Assembly: GCF_002252475.1 (NCBI RefSeq)
Contig: NZ_NNRK01000011.1
Coordinates: 1 to 64,000 of the forward strand
From: Brucella rhizosphaerae
GTDB lineage: Bacteria; Pseudomonadota; Alphaproteobacteria; Rhizobiales; Rhizobiaceae
Direction of reading: 5' to 3'
Length of the DNA stretch: 64,000 nt
Below are positions 37,110-45,956 of this stretch, in pieces (within the stretch, counting starts at the first letter, position 1; the number at the start of each line of letters is the position of its first letter). The notes under the pieces were generated by a model, which had not been told where the DNA came from, searched no databases, and saw only the letters and a list, made by a program, of their open reading frames with translations. The translations under genes and the position numbers were made by a program.

Positions 37110-37861
37110 GCTCCACCATCCACGTTGATGACCGTGCCGTGTACATATGCGGCAGCGGGGCTGCACAAAAAGCGGACGACATCTGCTACTTCATCGGCTT
37201 CGCCATAGCGCTGTATGCCCTGTGCCTCACGAATTTCTTCGCGTGCAGCTTCAATGGAAATATTGCGGTCTCTTGCGAGCACCTCGATACGGCGGCTCAG
37301 ACGATCCGTCATGATATGGCCGGGACAGAGGGTATTGATCCGCATACCTGTGCCTTGTGCGCGTTTGGAAATCGCCTTGGTGAAGTTGATAAGTGCGGAA
37401 TTGACTGAACCACCAATAGTAAAGTCCGGCTCAGGCGTATGCGCGCCGACGCCCGATATATTGACAATCACGCCCTTGCGGTCAGACAAGGCAGCCCAGG
37501 CAGCTCGACAAAAACGCACACTGGCATGAAATTTGAGAGCAAAACCTTCCTGAAAATCCTCATCCGTCAGCGATAGGAAGTCGCCGCGCTTGGTCGCGCC
37601 AGCATTGTTTATGAGCACATCGATTTGTCCGGTTGCGCCCAGCGTCTCCGCGACCACGTGCTCAGCAGCTCCTGGTTTTGACAGATCTGCGGCAATGACC
37701 ATCACCTGTGGCGAACCAGCTGCGCGCGCCAATTCCGAAGTTTCCTCCAGCGCGGCCGCATCGCGTGCACAAAGGCTGAGCGCGAATCCGTCTTTTGCGA
37801 GCCCGATGGCGAAGGCCCGACCCAATCCGCGGCTGGCTCCAGTGACAATTGCTGTGCGCAT
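37094..37861 (-). CDS. SDR-family protein with altered catalytic tetrad
   Basis: 255 residues. Cofactor motif TGASRGLG and NNAG at about 89-92 are normal, as are the C-terminal CPGHIMTDR and NVDGGATPG. The catalytic YxxxK is not found: the matching segment reads IGGSVNSALINFTKA, with Ser in place of Tyr and Ala in place of Lys. The conserved Ser region (NISGVGAH) is present. It could act as a non-redox SDR (isomerase, dehydratase) or use other residues. It lies beside the GntR gene in the opposite direction, with ATTACGGT upstream (37972), so it is probably in the same regulon. Confidence 0.85.
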   Translation of the reverse strand: MRTAIVTGASRGLGRAFAIGLAKDGFALSLCARDAAALEETSELARAAGSPQVMVIAADLSKPGAAEHVVAETLGATGQIDVLINNAGATKRGDFLSLTDEDFQEGFALKFHASVRFCRAAWAALSDRKGVIVNISGVGAHTPEPDFTIGGSVNSALINFTKAISKRAQGTGMRINTLCPGHIMTDRLSRRIEVLARDRNISIEAAREEIREAQGIQRYGEADEVADVVRFLCSPAAAYVHGTVINVDGGATPGI

Positions 37862-38134
37862 ATTTTTACTCTCTCGTGAATGCTGCTTCTGCCCGCTTTG
37901 CTTTTTCTATTTAAATCCAATGGGATATAAGAAATGTTGCAAAATCGTCGTCCGTTGATTTTCAATATTGTATTACGGTATGATCATGCTATCGTATTCT
38001 CGCACTGTCAATCGGGGTTGCGGTTTTTGCGCTAAGAGATCGCTGAGCGATCTTCTTCAAAGATCGGCCCTTTCCGAACGGAGGAGCCAGATGCAGGGCT
38101 GTGAAAGATTGAAAGTCAGTTTGAGCAGGCGTTG
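37862..38134. other. Intergenic region with ATTACGGT half-site
   Basis: No gene. ATTACGGTAT at 37972-37981, followed by an imperfect dyad (ACGGTATGATCATGCTATCGT), resembles the sites at 31067-31089 and 36307-36328. A small hairpin AGATCGCT/AGCGATCT lies near 38037-38053. The region holds the SDR promoter. Confidence 0.5.
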
Positions 38135-38539
38135 TTACAGCGCATCGCATCGGGTTGTCTTCACGTCTGCAGCACAACGCAGATGGATCGGATCAGGGGT
38201 GACACCAGCGCGGCGTTCCATGGGAATTTCCGCCCGCGTTGCCCAGTCATCGCCTTTGTGTCCACACCATATCCGCTGCACGGCCATCTCGTTACCCACT
38301 GCGTTCAACTGGAAGACATTGCCTGTTTTTACATCGACGCCAAAGCTGAACGAACGGCTGGCGCCGGGGCTGACTTCACCGAGGTCGGCAGAAAACCAAT
38401 GCGCGATGGACGCAGAACAAACCAATGCGGTCTTGCCACTGTTTTCAACCGTAATGTCAAGTGACTGGCTGTTGACGGATGCAGATGCCGTGTTCAGTCC
38501 AAGAATTGCTGTAGCAAGAAAGATGAGGTGAGTTTTCAT
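38135..38539 (-). CDS. Small exported protein of unknown function
   Basis: 134 residues with a signal peptide (MKTHLIFLATAILGLNTASA) and four Cys residues in the mature part (LVCSAS, IWCGH, LRCAAD, RCDAL), so it is probably periplasmic with disulfides. No family recognised. It is divergent from the BMP ABC operon, with only 87 bases between the starts, so it shares that control region. Similar small exported proteins are common in Brucellaceae (general impression). Confidence 0.75.
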   Translation of the reverse strand: MKTHLIFLATAILGLNTASASVNSQSLDITVENSGKTALVCSASIAHWFSADLGEVSPGASRSFSFGVDVKTGNVFQLNAVGNEMAVQRIWCGHKGDDWATRAEIPMERRAGVTPDPIHLRCAADVKTTRCDAL

Positions 38540-38626
38540 TTCAAAACATTGCTCCCGGTTTCTACTTTAAAAATCATCCGGGACGGAAGAATTAGTCAAC
38601 AAAAATCTATAAAAGGGAACAATAAA

Positions 38627-39670
38627 ATGAAAAGAATGATAACAGGAGCTGTCAGCAGTGCTGTACTCGCTCTCGCCTTGAGTGGCTGGATGGCGAGTAG
38701 TGCTTTGGCCGAGGAGATTACTTCAATTGCCATCCTGGCCCCAGAAATGGGAACTGATATGGGCTGGAACCAGCAAGGCGTCGATGCAGCCAAGGCTGCG
38801 GGAGAGGCTGCTGGCGTCAAGGTCGTTGTCGCAGAAAACCTGGGTTATGGCGATGTCCGTCCAACCTTGCGCGAACTTGCTGAAGACGGCGCTGGACTGC
38901 TGATCGCCCATGCTTCCGGCTATAATACGGCTGCGCCTGAAATTGGCGCGGAAATGAATGTTCCTGTGGCGATCGTAGATAGTCCTGACAAACTCGCCGA
39001 TGGCAAGGTCGCGGACTACACCGCAGCAGGCAGCGATGGCGCATATCTTGCAGGCCGCCTTGCCGCTAAAGTCAGCCGGACCAAAATTGTGGGTATCGTC
39101 GTTTCGGGTGAACCGCCATCGTGGAACAATATGTCGGTCGCCTTCGCCCAGGGCGTTAAGGCTGAGAACCCGGCTGTTGAAGTTCGTTATGCGGTTATTG
39201 GACCAGCTGCCTATGCAGATGCAGCGGGTGGCAAGCGTGTAGCTGAAACTGTGATAGCTTCAGGCGCGGATATTATTTTTGGACAGGGTAACGGTTCCAG
39301 TTTCGGCATGTTGCAGGCCGTTGAAACCACGCCGGCAACTGATGGGGGGAAAGCCTATTTCATTGACGTCATCGGCGACAAAACCTCTATCGACAAGGGC
39401 TATCTTTTGTCCTCGGTCATTTGGGATCTGACTCCTGTTTATGCTGCGATGATCCAAGACCTGAAAGACGGAAAGTACGGCAGCCATAACTATAATATCA
39501 AGCTTGCGGACGGCAGCCTTCGACTTTTGAAAACCAAGAATATCCCGGATGATGTCTGGAAAGAGATGGAAGCTCTTCAGGCGGATGTTGTGTCTGGAGC
39601 CATCAAGGTTGAGCCGAAGTTTGACGCAGACAGCGTTCATGCGCTGGTGAAGACCGTCGCAGCGAAGTAA
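38627..39670 (+). CDS. BMP-family ABC transporter substrate-binding protein
   Basis: 347 residues from ATG 38627, preceded by AAAAGGGA; the longer frame from 38528 is unlikely as it would hide the signal peptide. Signal peptide MKRMITGAVSSAVLALALSG...SALA, then a BMP (basic membrane protein/Med) fold: SIAILAPEMGTDMGWNQQG, EIGAEMNV, VGIVVSGEPPSWNNM, GADIIFGQGNGSSFG. The family binds nucleosides and, in the spirochete RfuABCD system, riboflavin. First gene of a five-gene operon (binding protein, ATPase, two permeases, FAD-synthetase-like). Ligand here could be riboflavin, a nucleoside or a pyridine. Confidence 0.9.
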   Translation: MKRMITGAVSSAVLALALSGWMASSALAEEITSIAILAPEMGTDMGWNQQGVDAAKAAGEAAGVKVVVAENLGYGDVRPTLRELAEDGAGLLIAHASGYNTAAPEIGAEMNVPVAIVDSPDKLADGKVADYTAAGSDGAYLAGRLAAKVSRTKIVGIVVSGEPPSWNNMSVAFAQGVKAENPAVEVRYAVIGPAAYADAAGGKRVAETVIASGADIIFGQGNGSSFGMLQAVETTPATDGGKAYFIDVIGDKTSIDKGYLLSSVIWDLTPVYAAMIQDLKDGKYGSHNYNIKLADGSLRLLKTKNIPDDVWKEMEALQADVVSGAIKVEPKFDADSVHALVKTVAAK

Positions 39671-39830
39671 ACCAGCCTGCTCTTAGAACCCGTCTCGTCA
39701 TAACCGCGCGCATTGTCTGACATTTTGACATTTGTCGATGTGAACGATGTGCATGCAGCTTGTTTGATCTCCGCGTCACGGCGTGGTTTGGCAAGCTGCG
39801 ACGAGACGGATTTGCATGAAGGATAATGAG

Positions 39831-41402
39831 ATGCAGGCGACAACCGAACAGGTAGCCTTTTCATCAAACTCCGCAGCGAAGCCATTTGTCGGTCTGCGCG
39901 GTATTACCAAGCGCTTTCCCGGTGTTGTTGCCAATAGCAATGTCAGCACAGATATATGGCCGGGAGAGGTTCATGTTCTGCTCGGTGAGAACGGTGCGGG
40001 CAAATCCACGCTGGTGGGGATGCTGTCGGGGCTCCAGCAGCCGGACGACGGCTGGATCGAGATTGACGGAACTGCTGTCAAGGTAACCTCGCCCCGTCAC
40101 GCCCTCACGCTGGGTATTGGCACTGTATTCCAGCACTCCATGCTGGTCCCAAGTTTAACAGTTGTGGACAATTTCACGCTGGGCGGCATCTGGTGGCGTA
40201 AGCCAGACCGTAATGGCATCGCAAAACGCATCAAGGAAACCGCAAGTCGTGTAGGGCTGCAGGTTGATCCTTTCGCACTTGTTGCGAGCCTTTCGCTCGG
40301 CGAACGCCAGCAGGTCGAAATACTGCGTGCTTTGATGCGCGGCAGCCGCTGTCTCATTCTTGATGAAGCAACTGCAATGTTGACGCCAAATGAAGCGGTG
40401 TCACTTGGCCAGTTGATGCGTCGGCTGGTAGCCGAAGGGCTGGCTGTTATTTTCATTACGCACAAGCTCAATGAAGCGCTTGCCTATGGCGATAGGATTT
40501 CTGTCTTGCGCCTTGGTAAAAATGCCGGTGCGATTGCTCCCGACGAACTGCATTCCAATAGTGACGAACAGAACACCGAAAACATTATTCGTCTGATGTT
40601 CGGCCAGTCCGCATCCAGCGATAGTGCTGGCGAGTTCCGCACCAGCCGGGAATTGGGTCCAGTCGTGCTTGAGGTAACAAAGCTCAACTCAGAATCTGGT
40701 CGGATTCCGGTTTGCGATGTTTCAATCACCCTCAGATCGAGAGAAGTACTCGGAATTGCAGGCATCGACGGGAATGGCCAGAAAGAGTTGGCTGAAGCGT
40801 TGGCCGGGCAGGCACTTTCATCAGGCAGTGTCAAACTGCACGGCGCTGAAATTGGTTCACTCTCGGTGGGTGAGCGGCGCGCTGCCGGATTGCGCTATGT
40901 CACTGATGACAGGTTGGGAGAGGGGACGGTAGGAGCATTTGCTGTCGCAACCAATTTCCTTCTTAAGGATATTGGGGCCTCTCCTTTCTGGCGAAAGGGC
41001 ATCGAGAAGCCTCACTCTATTCGTTCACAGGCTATAGAACATGTACGCAATTTTGATATTCGTACGCCTGATGTTCAAACACCTGTAGGAACGTTGTCGG
41101 GCGGAAATATTCAGAAAGTTTTGCTGGCACGAGAACTGACAGGTGCTGCCGAGGCCGTTATTTTCGCCAAGCCAACCTATGGCCTTGATGTGAAGAACAT
41201 TCGCGCTACCCGCCAGCGCATTCGCGATGCTGCCGACGCAGGCAGGGCGGTTTTACTGATTTCAACAGATCTGGACGAGCTGCTTGAGTTGGCTGACAGG
41301 GTCGCCGTTATCGATCAGGGCAGGGTCGTTGGTACGGTTCAAAATGGTGTGGGTGCGCGCGATGCAATCGGTCGCCTGATGAGTACCGGAGGAGAAGAAT
41401 GA
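39831..41402 (+). CDS. ABC transporter ATPase with two nucleotide-binding domains
   Basis: 523 residues from ATG 39831 (AAGGA 8 bases before). First ABC domain: Walker A LLGENGAGKSTLVGML, signature SLGERQQVEILRAL, Walker B CLILDEATAML. Second domain, as usual in sugar/nucleoside importers, has a non-standard Walker A (GIDGNGQKELAEAL), signature LSGGNIQKVLLAREL and VIFAKPTYGLDV. Drives the two permeases that follow and overlaps the next gene by ATGA. Confidence 0.92.
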   Translation: MQATTEQVAFSSNSAAKPFVGLRGITKRFPGVVANSNVSTDIWPGEVHVLLGENGAGKSTLVGMLSGLQQPDDGWIEIDGTAVKVTSPRHALTLGIGTVFQHSMLVPSLTVVDNFTLGGIWWRKPDRNGIAKRIKETASRVGLQVDPFALVASLSLGERQQVEILRALMRGSRCLILDEATAMLTPNEAVSLGQLMRRLVAEGLAVIFITHKLNEALAYGDRISVLRLGKNAGAIAPDELHSNSDEQNTENIIRLMFGQSASSDSAGEFRTSRELGPVVLEVTKLNSESGRIPVCDVSITLRSREVLGIAGIDGNGQKELAEALAGQALSSGSVKLHGAEIGSLSVGERRAAGLRYVTDDRLGEGTVGAFAVATNFLLKDIGASPFWRKGIEKPHSIRSQAIEHVRNFDIRTPDVQTPVGTLSGGNIQKVLLARELTGAAEAVIFAKPTYGLDVKNIRATRQRIRDAADAGRAVLLISTDLDELLELADRVAVIDQGRVVGTVQNGVGARDAIGRLMSTGGEE

Positions 41403-42490
41403 GCGATCAACAGGCCAGCACCGCCGGAGTGGGGCGCTCGACGCTGCGTGCACCTTTTTCAGCCTGGGGCAGGATATTAACCGTCAGCATTGGGCCGCTG
41501 ATAGCTGCACTCGTCTTGGGTGGGCTTATACTTCTGGCGATGGGTGTCAATCCGCTGAGCTATTATGGATATGTTGTCGAGCGGGCAATATTATCGCCGT
41601 CGGGGCTCTCAGCAACCTTGACCCGTATGGGACCGTTTCTTCTTATCGCGGCAAGTTTGATTGTCGCCTTCCGGGCAGGCATCTGGAATCTCGGTGGAGA
41701 TGGCCAGTTTCTGTTGGCTGCGGTTATTGTTGCTGCGACCACGCCACTATTGCATGAGGCGGGTCTTCCTATCTGGCTCAACCTGGCCATCGGTTTGATC
41801 ATCGGTCTTCTAATCGGCGCACTTTGGGGGCTTCTGCCTGCAATGCTGAAAGCGTGGCATGGCATTAATGAGATTATTACAACGCTGATGATGAGTTTTC
41901 TGGGCGTCTCGCTCGCAAATGTACTTGTGAAACTCGCATTTCTCGATCCGGCAACCACCACGCCACAAACCCGAACCTTGCCCGTAGACGCCAGACTACC
42001 AAAGCTATTCGACACCACAATTTCCTCAGGTCTGATAGTTGGTCTTGTTGTTATCATTGCGATGCATCTGATGATGACCAGGACATCATTCGGCATGAAG
42101 CTGCGTCTGGTTGGTGCCAATCCGCGAGCCGCTGTTCACGCGGGCCTTTCAGTGCCAAAACTAACGATTGCTGTGTTTGCCATTTCGGCTGGTCTTGCGG
42201 GGCTGTCCGGTGCTGTGGACATATTGGGCACTCAGGGCAATGTGCGGGCCGACTGGAATCCGGCGTACAGCCTTACAGTCGTGCCGCTGGTTTTTCTTGC
42301 CCGGTTGAACGGGTTTGGATCAATCGCTTATGTCTTTTTGTTTTCAGCGCTTACGATCGGTGGAGAAAGTGCCGCGCGTCGTCTTGGTGTGCCGAGCTTC
42401 TTCTCACTGGTCATCGTAGCGCTGTTGCTGATCACGCTCGCATTGGCGGAATATTTTGACAAAAATCGCCAGTATCGCGCGAAGATCTAG
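41399..42490 (+). CDS. ABC transporter permease (BMP/nucleoside-type)
   Basis: 363 residues with about ten membrane helices and the inner-membrane component motif of the BPD_transp_2 family (FRAGIWNLGGDGQFLLAA; GLSVPKLTIAVFAISAGLAGLSGAVDILG). Coupled by overlap to the ATPase gene. Forms a heterodimer channel with the next permease. Confidence 0.9.
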   Translation: MSDQQASTAGVGRSTLRAPFSAWGRILTVSIGPLIAALVLGGLILLAMGVNPLSYYGYVVERAILSPSGLSATLTRMGPFLLIAASLIVAFRAGIWNLGGDGQFLLAAVIVAATTPLLHEAGLPIWLNLAIGLIIGLLIGALWGLLPAMLKAWHGINEIITTLMMSFLGVSLANVLVKLAFLDPATTTPQTRTLPVDARLPKLFDTTISSGLIVGLVVIIAMHLMMTRTSFGMKLRLVGANPRAAVHAGLSVPKLTIAVFAISAGLAGLSGAVDILGTQGNVRADWNPAYSLTVVPLVFLARLNGFGSIAYVFLFSALTIGGESAARRLGVPSFFSLVIVALLLITLALAEYFDKNRQYRAKI

Positions 42491-42499
42491 GGGAAAGAA

Positions 42500-43432
42500 A
42501 TGTCACTTTTTACAGAAAGTTTCATCATCACCCTGTTCCTGGGGGCAATAGCTGCGGGAACGCCGTTATTGCTGGCGGGTTTGGGAGAGCAGCTCTCCGA
42601 GAAGGCAGGGGTGCTCAATATCGGCCTCGAAGGCATGATTCTGGCGGGCGCTTATGCCGGATTTCTTGTTGCGTGGAGCAGCGGAAGCATGGGGCTGGGC
42701 TTCATCGGCGGTGCCGCAGCGGGTGCTTTCATTGCCGCTTTCATGGTTTTGCTTTGTGTGCGGTTGGGGCTTAACCAGATCGTTATCGGCATCGCGCTAA
42801 CCTTGGCCGTCCAAGGACTGACTGCGCTTTTGCATTTCGTGCAGTTTTCCCGCAGCTATCCCCGTCTCGATGGTGCCTCCAAATGGCCGATCTGGCCTTT
42901 GTCCGAAATACCGATAGCGGGGCCCATCCTGTTTAACCACAATCCGATTGTATATGTGGCGGTTGCGCTGGTTGTGGTCTTTGCCTGGGTCTACAGGATG
43001 ACGCATTTTGGTATCGCGTTACAAGCGGCTGGCGATAAGCCGGCAGCACTGGATGCAACAGGCGTAGATGTCATTCGCACCCGCAGCATTGCGGTGCTGA
43101 CAACTGGTGCGCTGGCGGGGCTGGGCGGTGCATTCATGTCGGTCGCGGTTGCAGGGGTTTTTATCCCGTTCATGAGCCACGGCAATGGTTTTATTGCAAT
43201 CGTTCTCGCGATGCTGGCGCGTGGGCGACCACTGTGGGTATTGGGTGGCGCGCTGTTGTTTGGCGCAAGTTTGTCTCTGGCAACGGCTCTACAGGTAGCT
43301 GGCGTCAATGTGCCAACCGATGTCATTCAAATGTTGCCTTTCGCGATGGTCATGTTGGTCCTTCTGGTTGCTGGCCGAAAGGCAAGTCTACCGCAAGCGC
43401 TCGGTGAAAGCTTTGTGCGTGGGGCTCGTTGA
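42500..43432 (+). CDS. ABC transporter permease (BMP/nucleoside-type)
   Basis: 310 residues, eight or nine helices. Family blocks GLGEQLSEKAGVLNIGLEGM and GVDVIRTRSIAVLTTGALAGLGGAF. Nine bases after the first permease, 15 bases before the FAD-synthetase-like gene. Confidence 0.9.
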   Translation: MSLFTESFIITLFLGAIAAGTPLLLAGLGEQLSEKAGVLNIGLEGMILAGAYAGFLVAWSSGSMGLGFIGGAAAGAFIAAFMVLLCVRLGLNQIVIGIALTLAVQGLTALLHFVQFSRSYPRLDGASKWPIWPLSEIPIAGPILFNHNPIVYVAVALVVVFAWVYRMTHFGIALQAAGDKPAALDATGVDVIRTRSIAVLTTGALAGLGGAFMSVAVAGVFIPFMSHGNGFIAIVLAMLARGRPLWVLGGALLFGASLSLATALQVAGVNVPTDVIQMLPFAMVMLVLLVAGRKASLPQALGESFVRGAR

Positions 43433-43447
43433 GCGGAGGATCGGAGC

Positions 43448-44236
43448 ATGATTTTTGAACGTGCCTTTGCATTGTCGACCGGGATTAAGCCTGTCCAGGT
43501 TGTTCGTAATGGCACCCTCTCGGGCAGCAACCTGGCGCGAGCTGTGATTGCTTTAGGGAATTTTGATGGCTTCCATTTGGGCCATCAGTTGCTGCTCCAG
43601 AAAGCCAGACAAATAGCAGGTACGATACGTCCCCTTGCGGTCATGTCTGTTGAGCCGCATCCGCGTCAGTTCTTTAACCCGGATATTGTGATCGCACGGC
43701 TCGCTCTTCCAGAACAGAAGCATCGATTGGCAGAAATGCTGGGGCTTGATTATATTTTTGAACCAGATTTTAACCAGGACTTCGCTTCCCTCACGCCAGA
43801 AGCCTTCGTCATCGATATATTGCACAGAAGGCTCGACATTTCCCACATAATTGTTGGCGAAAATTTCCGGTTTGGTGCGGGCCGCAGAGGCAATTGTGAA
43901 ACCCTGATTACACTGGCGAATAGCGTTGGAATAGGCGTTGATATCATCCCACTACAAACAGCGTTTTCTTCCACACATATTCGGAAAGCCCTGCAGGACG
44001 GTAATGTCAAATCAGCGTGCCAATCTTTAGGCAGAGCATGGGAAGCCAGTATCGTTTGGCGGGATAATGGCTATCATTTGGCTGAGGGCCTCGTTTGTCC
44101 GAAAGAGGGATATTATGTTCTGGCCGACCCATCAGATGGACGTGTTTTCATATCGCAATTAGCACAAGACGGCAGAATTTGGTCTGCCGTCTCATGTCCA
44201 GGCAGGGTCTCATTCCTGGCACGTTTAGAGCGCTGA
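43448..44236 (+). CDS. FAD synthetase-like protein (RibF nucleotidyltransferase domain, no complete kinase)
   Basis: 262 residues. Residues 30-185 form the RibF-type adenylyltransferase: ALGNFDGFHLGHQLLL with the HxGH motif, EPHPRQFF, IIVGENFRFGAGRRGN, and AFSSTHIRKAL. Standard bifunctional RibF continues with a riboflavin kinase domain of about 120 residues with a PTAN motif; here only about 65 residues follow and no PTAN is seen. It may be an FMN adenylyltransferase only, or a repurposed enzyme. Its place at the end of a BMP importer operon suggests that the imported compound is a flavin, or that FAD supply is matched to the flavin enzymes upstream (inference). Confidence 0.85.
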   Translation: MIFERAFALSTGIKPVQVVRNGTLSGSNLARAVIALGNFDGFHLGHQLLLQKARQIAGTIRPLAVMSVEPHPRQFFNPDIVIARLALPEQKHRLAEMLGLDYIFEPDFNQDFASLTPEAFVIDILHRRLDISHIIVGENFRFGAGRRGNCETLITLANSVGIGVDIIPLQTAFSSTHIRKALQDGNVKSACQSLGRAWEASIVWRDNGYHLAEGLVCPKEGYYVLADPSDGRVFISQLAQDGRIWSAVSCPGRVSFLARLER

Positions 44237-44275
44237 AATCACTCGAACTAACGATCCGCCGACGGAGCATTCGTT

Positions 44276-45010
44276 TCAGTGGGCAGCACTGCTTCTCAGT
44301 TTTTGCTCTGCAAAAACGAAGGCTGCATTGATCAGGATAGCAAGCGCTGCCACGATGAAACCACCTTGCAGAACAAATGCTGTATTGCCGGATAAAAGCC
44401 CTGCAACGATGACTTCACCAAGCGTGCTTGCAGCAACCGTCGAGCCGATGGTCGCTGTCGACAGCGAGATAATCGCGGCAAGGCGTATGCCTGACAAGAT
44501 GACCGGCAGCGCAAGCGGCAGTTCGACATTGAACAACAATTGCCGGTCGGTCATCCCCATGCCGCGCCCTGCATCGACAACGGATGGTTCAAGTTCAGTG
44601 AGACCCGTCAGCGTGTTTTCAAAAATCGGAAGCAGGCCATAAAGCAGCAATGCGATGAAAGCCGGAACAGACCCGAAGCCGAATATCGGCACGGCGATGG
44701 CCAGTACGGCGACAGGCGGGAAAGTCTGGCCTATATTGGCAATAGCACGCGAGAGAGGCAGAAACTCGCGCCCGCTTGGCCGTGTCGTGAGAATGCCGAG
44801 TGTTACAGCAATAATCGTTGCCGCCAGCGTTGCAAACCCTACCAGCGCTAAATGATTGATGGTGAGCGCAAGTAGCGAATTCTGAGTATAAATCGCTGGT
44901 GAATTGTTGCGCGTGAATGGTGCCAGATAGCTCTGGAACAATTCGGGTTTGATGATGAAGATACAAAGAAGAACCAGCAATCCGGTCTTCAGGACTGTGC
45001 CCAGTTTCAT
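44276..45010 (-). CDS. yehW: Betaine-type ABC transporter permease (YehW/OpuC-like)
   Basis: 244 residues, about six helices, with the EAA-loop block GRGMGMTDRQLLFNVELPLALPVILSGIRLA of the binding-protein-dependent permease family. Order and sizes of this and the three preceding genes match the E. coli osmF(yehZ)-yehYXW operon. Its start overlaps the ATPase stop by four bases. The 49-residue-shorter companion pattern to the long permease (45957-47144) implies a heterodimer. Last gene of the operon, convergent with the FAD-synthetase-like gene. Confidence 0.9.
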   Translation of the reverse strand: MKLGTVLKTGLLVLLCIFIIKPELFQSYLAPFTRNNSPAIYTQNSLLALTINHLALVGFATLAATIIAVTLGILTTRPSGREFLPLSRAIANIGQTFPPVAVLAIAVPIFGFGSVPAFIALLLYGLLPIFENTLTGLTELEPSVVDAGRGMGMTDRQLLFNVELPLALPVILSGIRLAAIISLSTATIGSTVAASTLGEVIVAGLLSGNTAFVLQGGFIVAALAILINAAFVFAEQKLRSSAAH

Positions 45011-45945
45011 GCGACCCTCCGGGCATGGTCTTCAATTGCAGTGCGGGTGATGCGGCCAACGATCTGGCCGTCGCGGCTCACGGGTAGTGCTGAGCGACCC
45101 GACCATAAGCTCGCTCCCAGTGCTTCGCGTAATGATGTGTCACTGGAGATCGCATCCCCGTCCGCATCGCCCGGCTCTAAGAGATTGTCGACCGTTTCAA
45201 GTGACAGCAGTCGGAATACGCGATCGCTGCCACCGCCAAGCAAGGCATGAACGAAGTCTGTGGCTGGCTTGGTGATGATGTCTTCGGGCGTCGCATATTG
45301 CAGCAATTTGCCCTTGTCCATTACCGCAATGCGCGAGCCAAGTCTGATTGCTTCTTCCATGTCATGGGTAACAAGTACAATCGTAGTCCCGTAATGTTTC
45401 TGTATCGCCAGCAGATCTTCCTGCGCCTTGTCGCGGATGATTGGATCGAGCGCGCCGAACGGTTCATCCATCAAGAGGATCGCTGGATTGGATGCCAATG
45501 CGCGGGCCACACCGATGCGCTGCTGCTGACCGCCTGACAATTCATGTGGCATGCGATCACGATAGATCGCTGGGTCAAGTCGAAACAGCGTCAGCAATTC
45601 ATCAACACGGGCGGATATTCGGGTCTTATCCCAGCCAAGCAGGGTGGGGACGGTCCCGATATTTTCAGCAATAGTGCGGTGCGGAAACAGTCCATGGCCC
45701 TGAATTGCATAGCCGATACCGCGCCGCAGAATATGCGGGGGCAATTCGCGATTGTCTTTACCATCGATCTTGATCACACCATGGCTCGGTTCCACCAGCC
45801 GGTTGATCATACGCATGAGTGTGGTCTTGCCTGAGCCGGACGTGCCGACAATGACGGCCACATCACCTGCTTCGATGGTCAGCGAGACATTGTCGACGGC
45901 CGTTTGTGCGCCATAGATGCGGGTGATATTTGAAATCTCGATCAT
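45007..45945 (-). CDS. yehX: Betaine-type ABC transporter ATPase (YehX/OpuCA-like)
   Basis: 312 residues. Walker A VGTSGSGKTTLMRMI, Q-loop YAIQGHGLFPH, signature LSGGQQQRIGVARAL, Walker B LLMDEPFGALD, H-loop LVTHDMEEA. A C-terminal tail of about 90 residues contains a single CBS-like unit (SALPVSRDGQIVGRITRTAI). In OpuA-type systems CBS domains sense ionic strength; here only one is seen. Confidence 0.92.
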   Translation of the reverse strand: MIEISNITRIYGAQTAVDNVSLTIEAGDVAVIVGTSGSGKTTLMRMINRLVEPSHGVIKIDGKDNRELPPHILRRGIGYAIQGHGLFPHRTIAENIGTVPTLLGWDKTRISARVDELLTLFRLDPAIYRDRMPHELSGGQQQRIGVARALASNPAILLMDEPFGALDPIIRDKAQEDLLAIQKHYGTTIVLVTHDMEEAIRLGSRIAVMDKGKLLQYATPEDIITKPATDFVHALLGGGSDRVFRLLSLETVDNLLEPGDADGDAISSDTSLREALGASLWSGRSALPVSRDGQIVGRITRTAIEDHARRVA

Positions 45946-45956
45946 GGGGCTGGTTC

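Noticed and set aside
38540-38626. FMN riboswitch before the BMP/FAD-synthetase-like operon
   Set aside because: The leader is too short and none of the conserved FMN-riboswitch blocks was seen.
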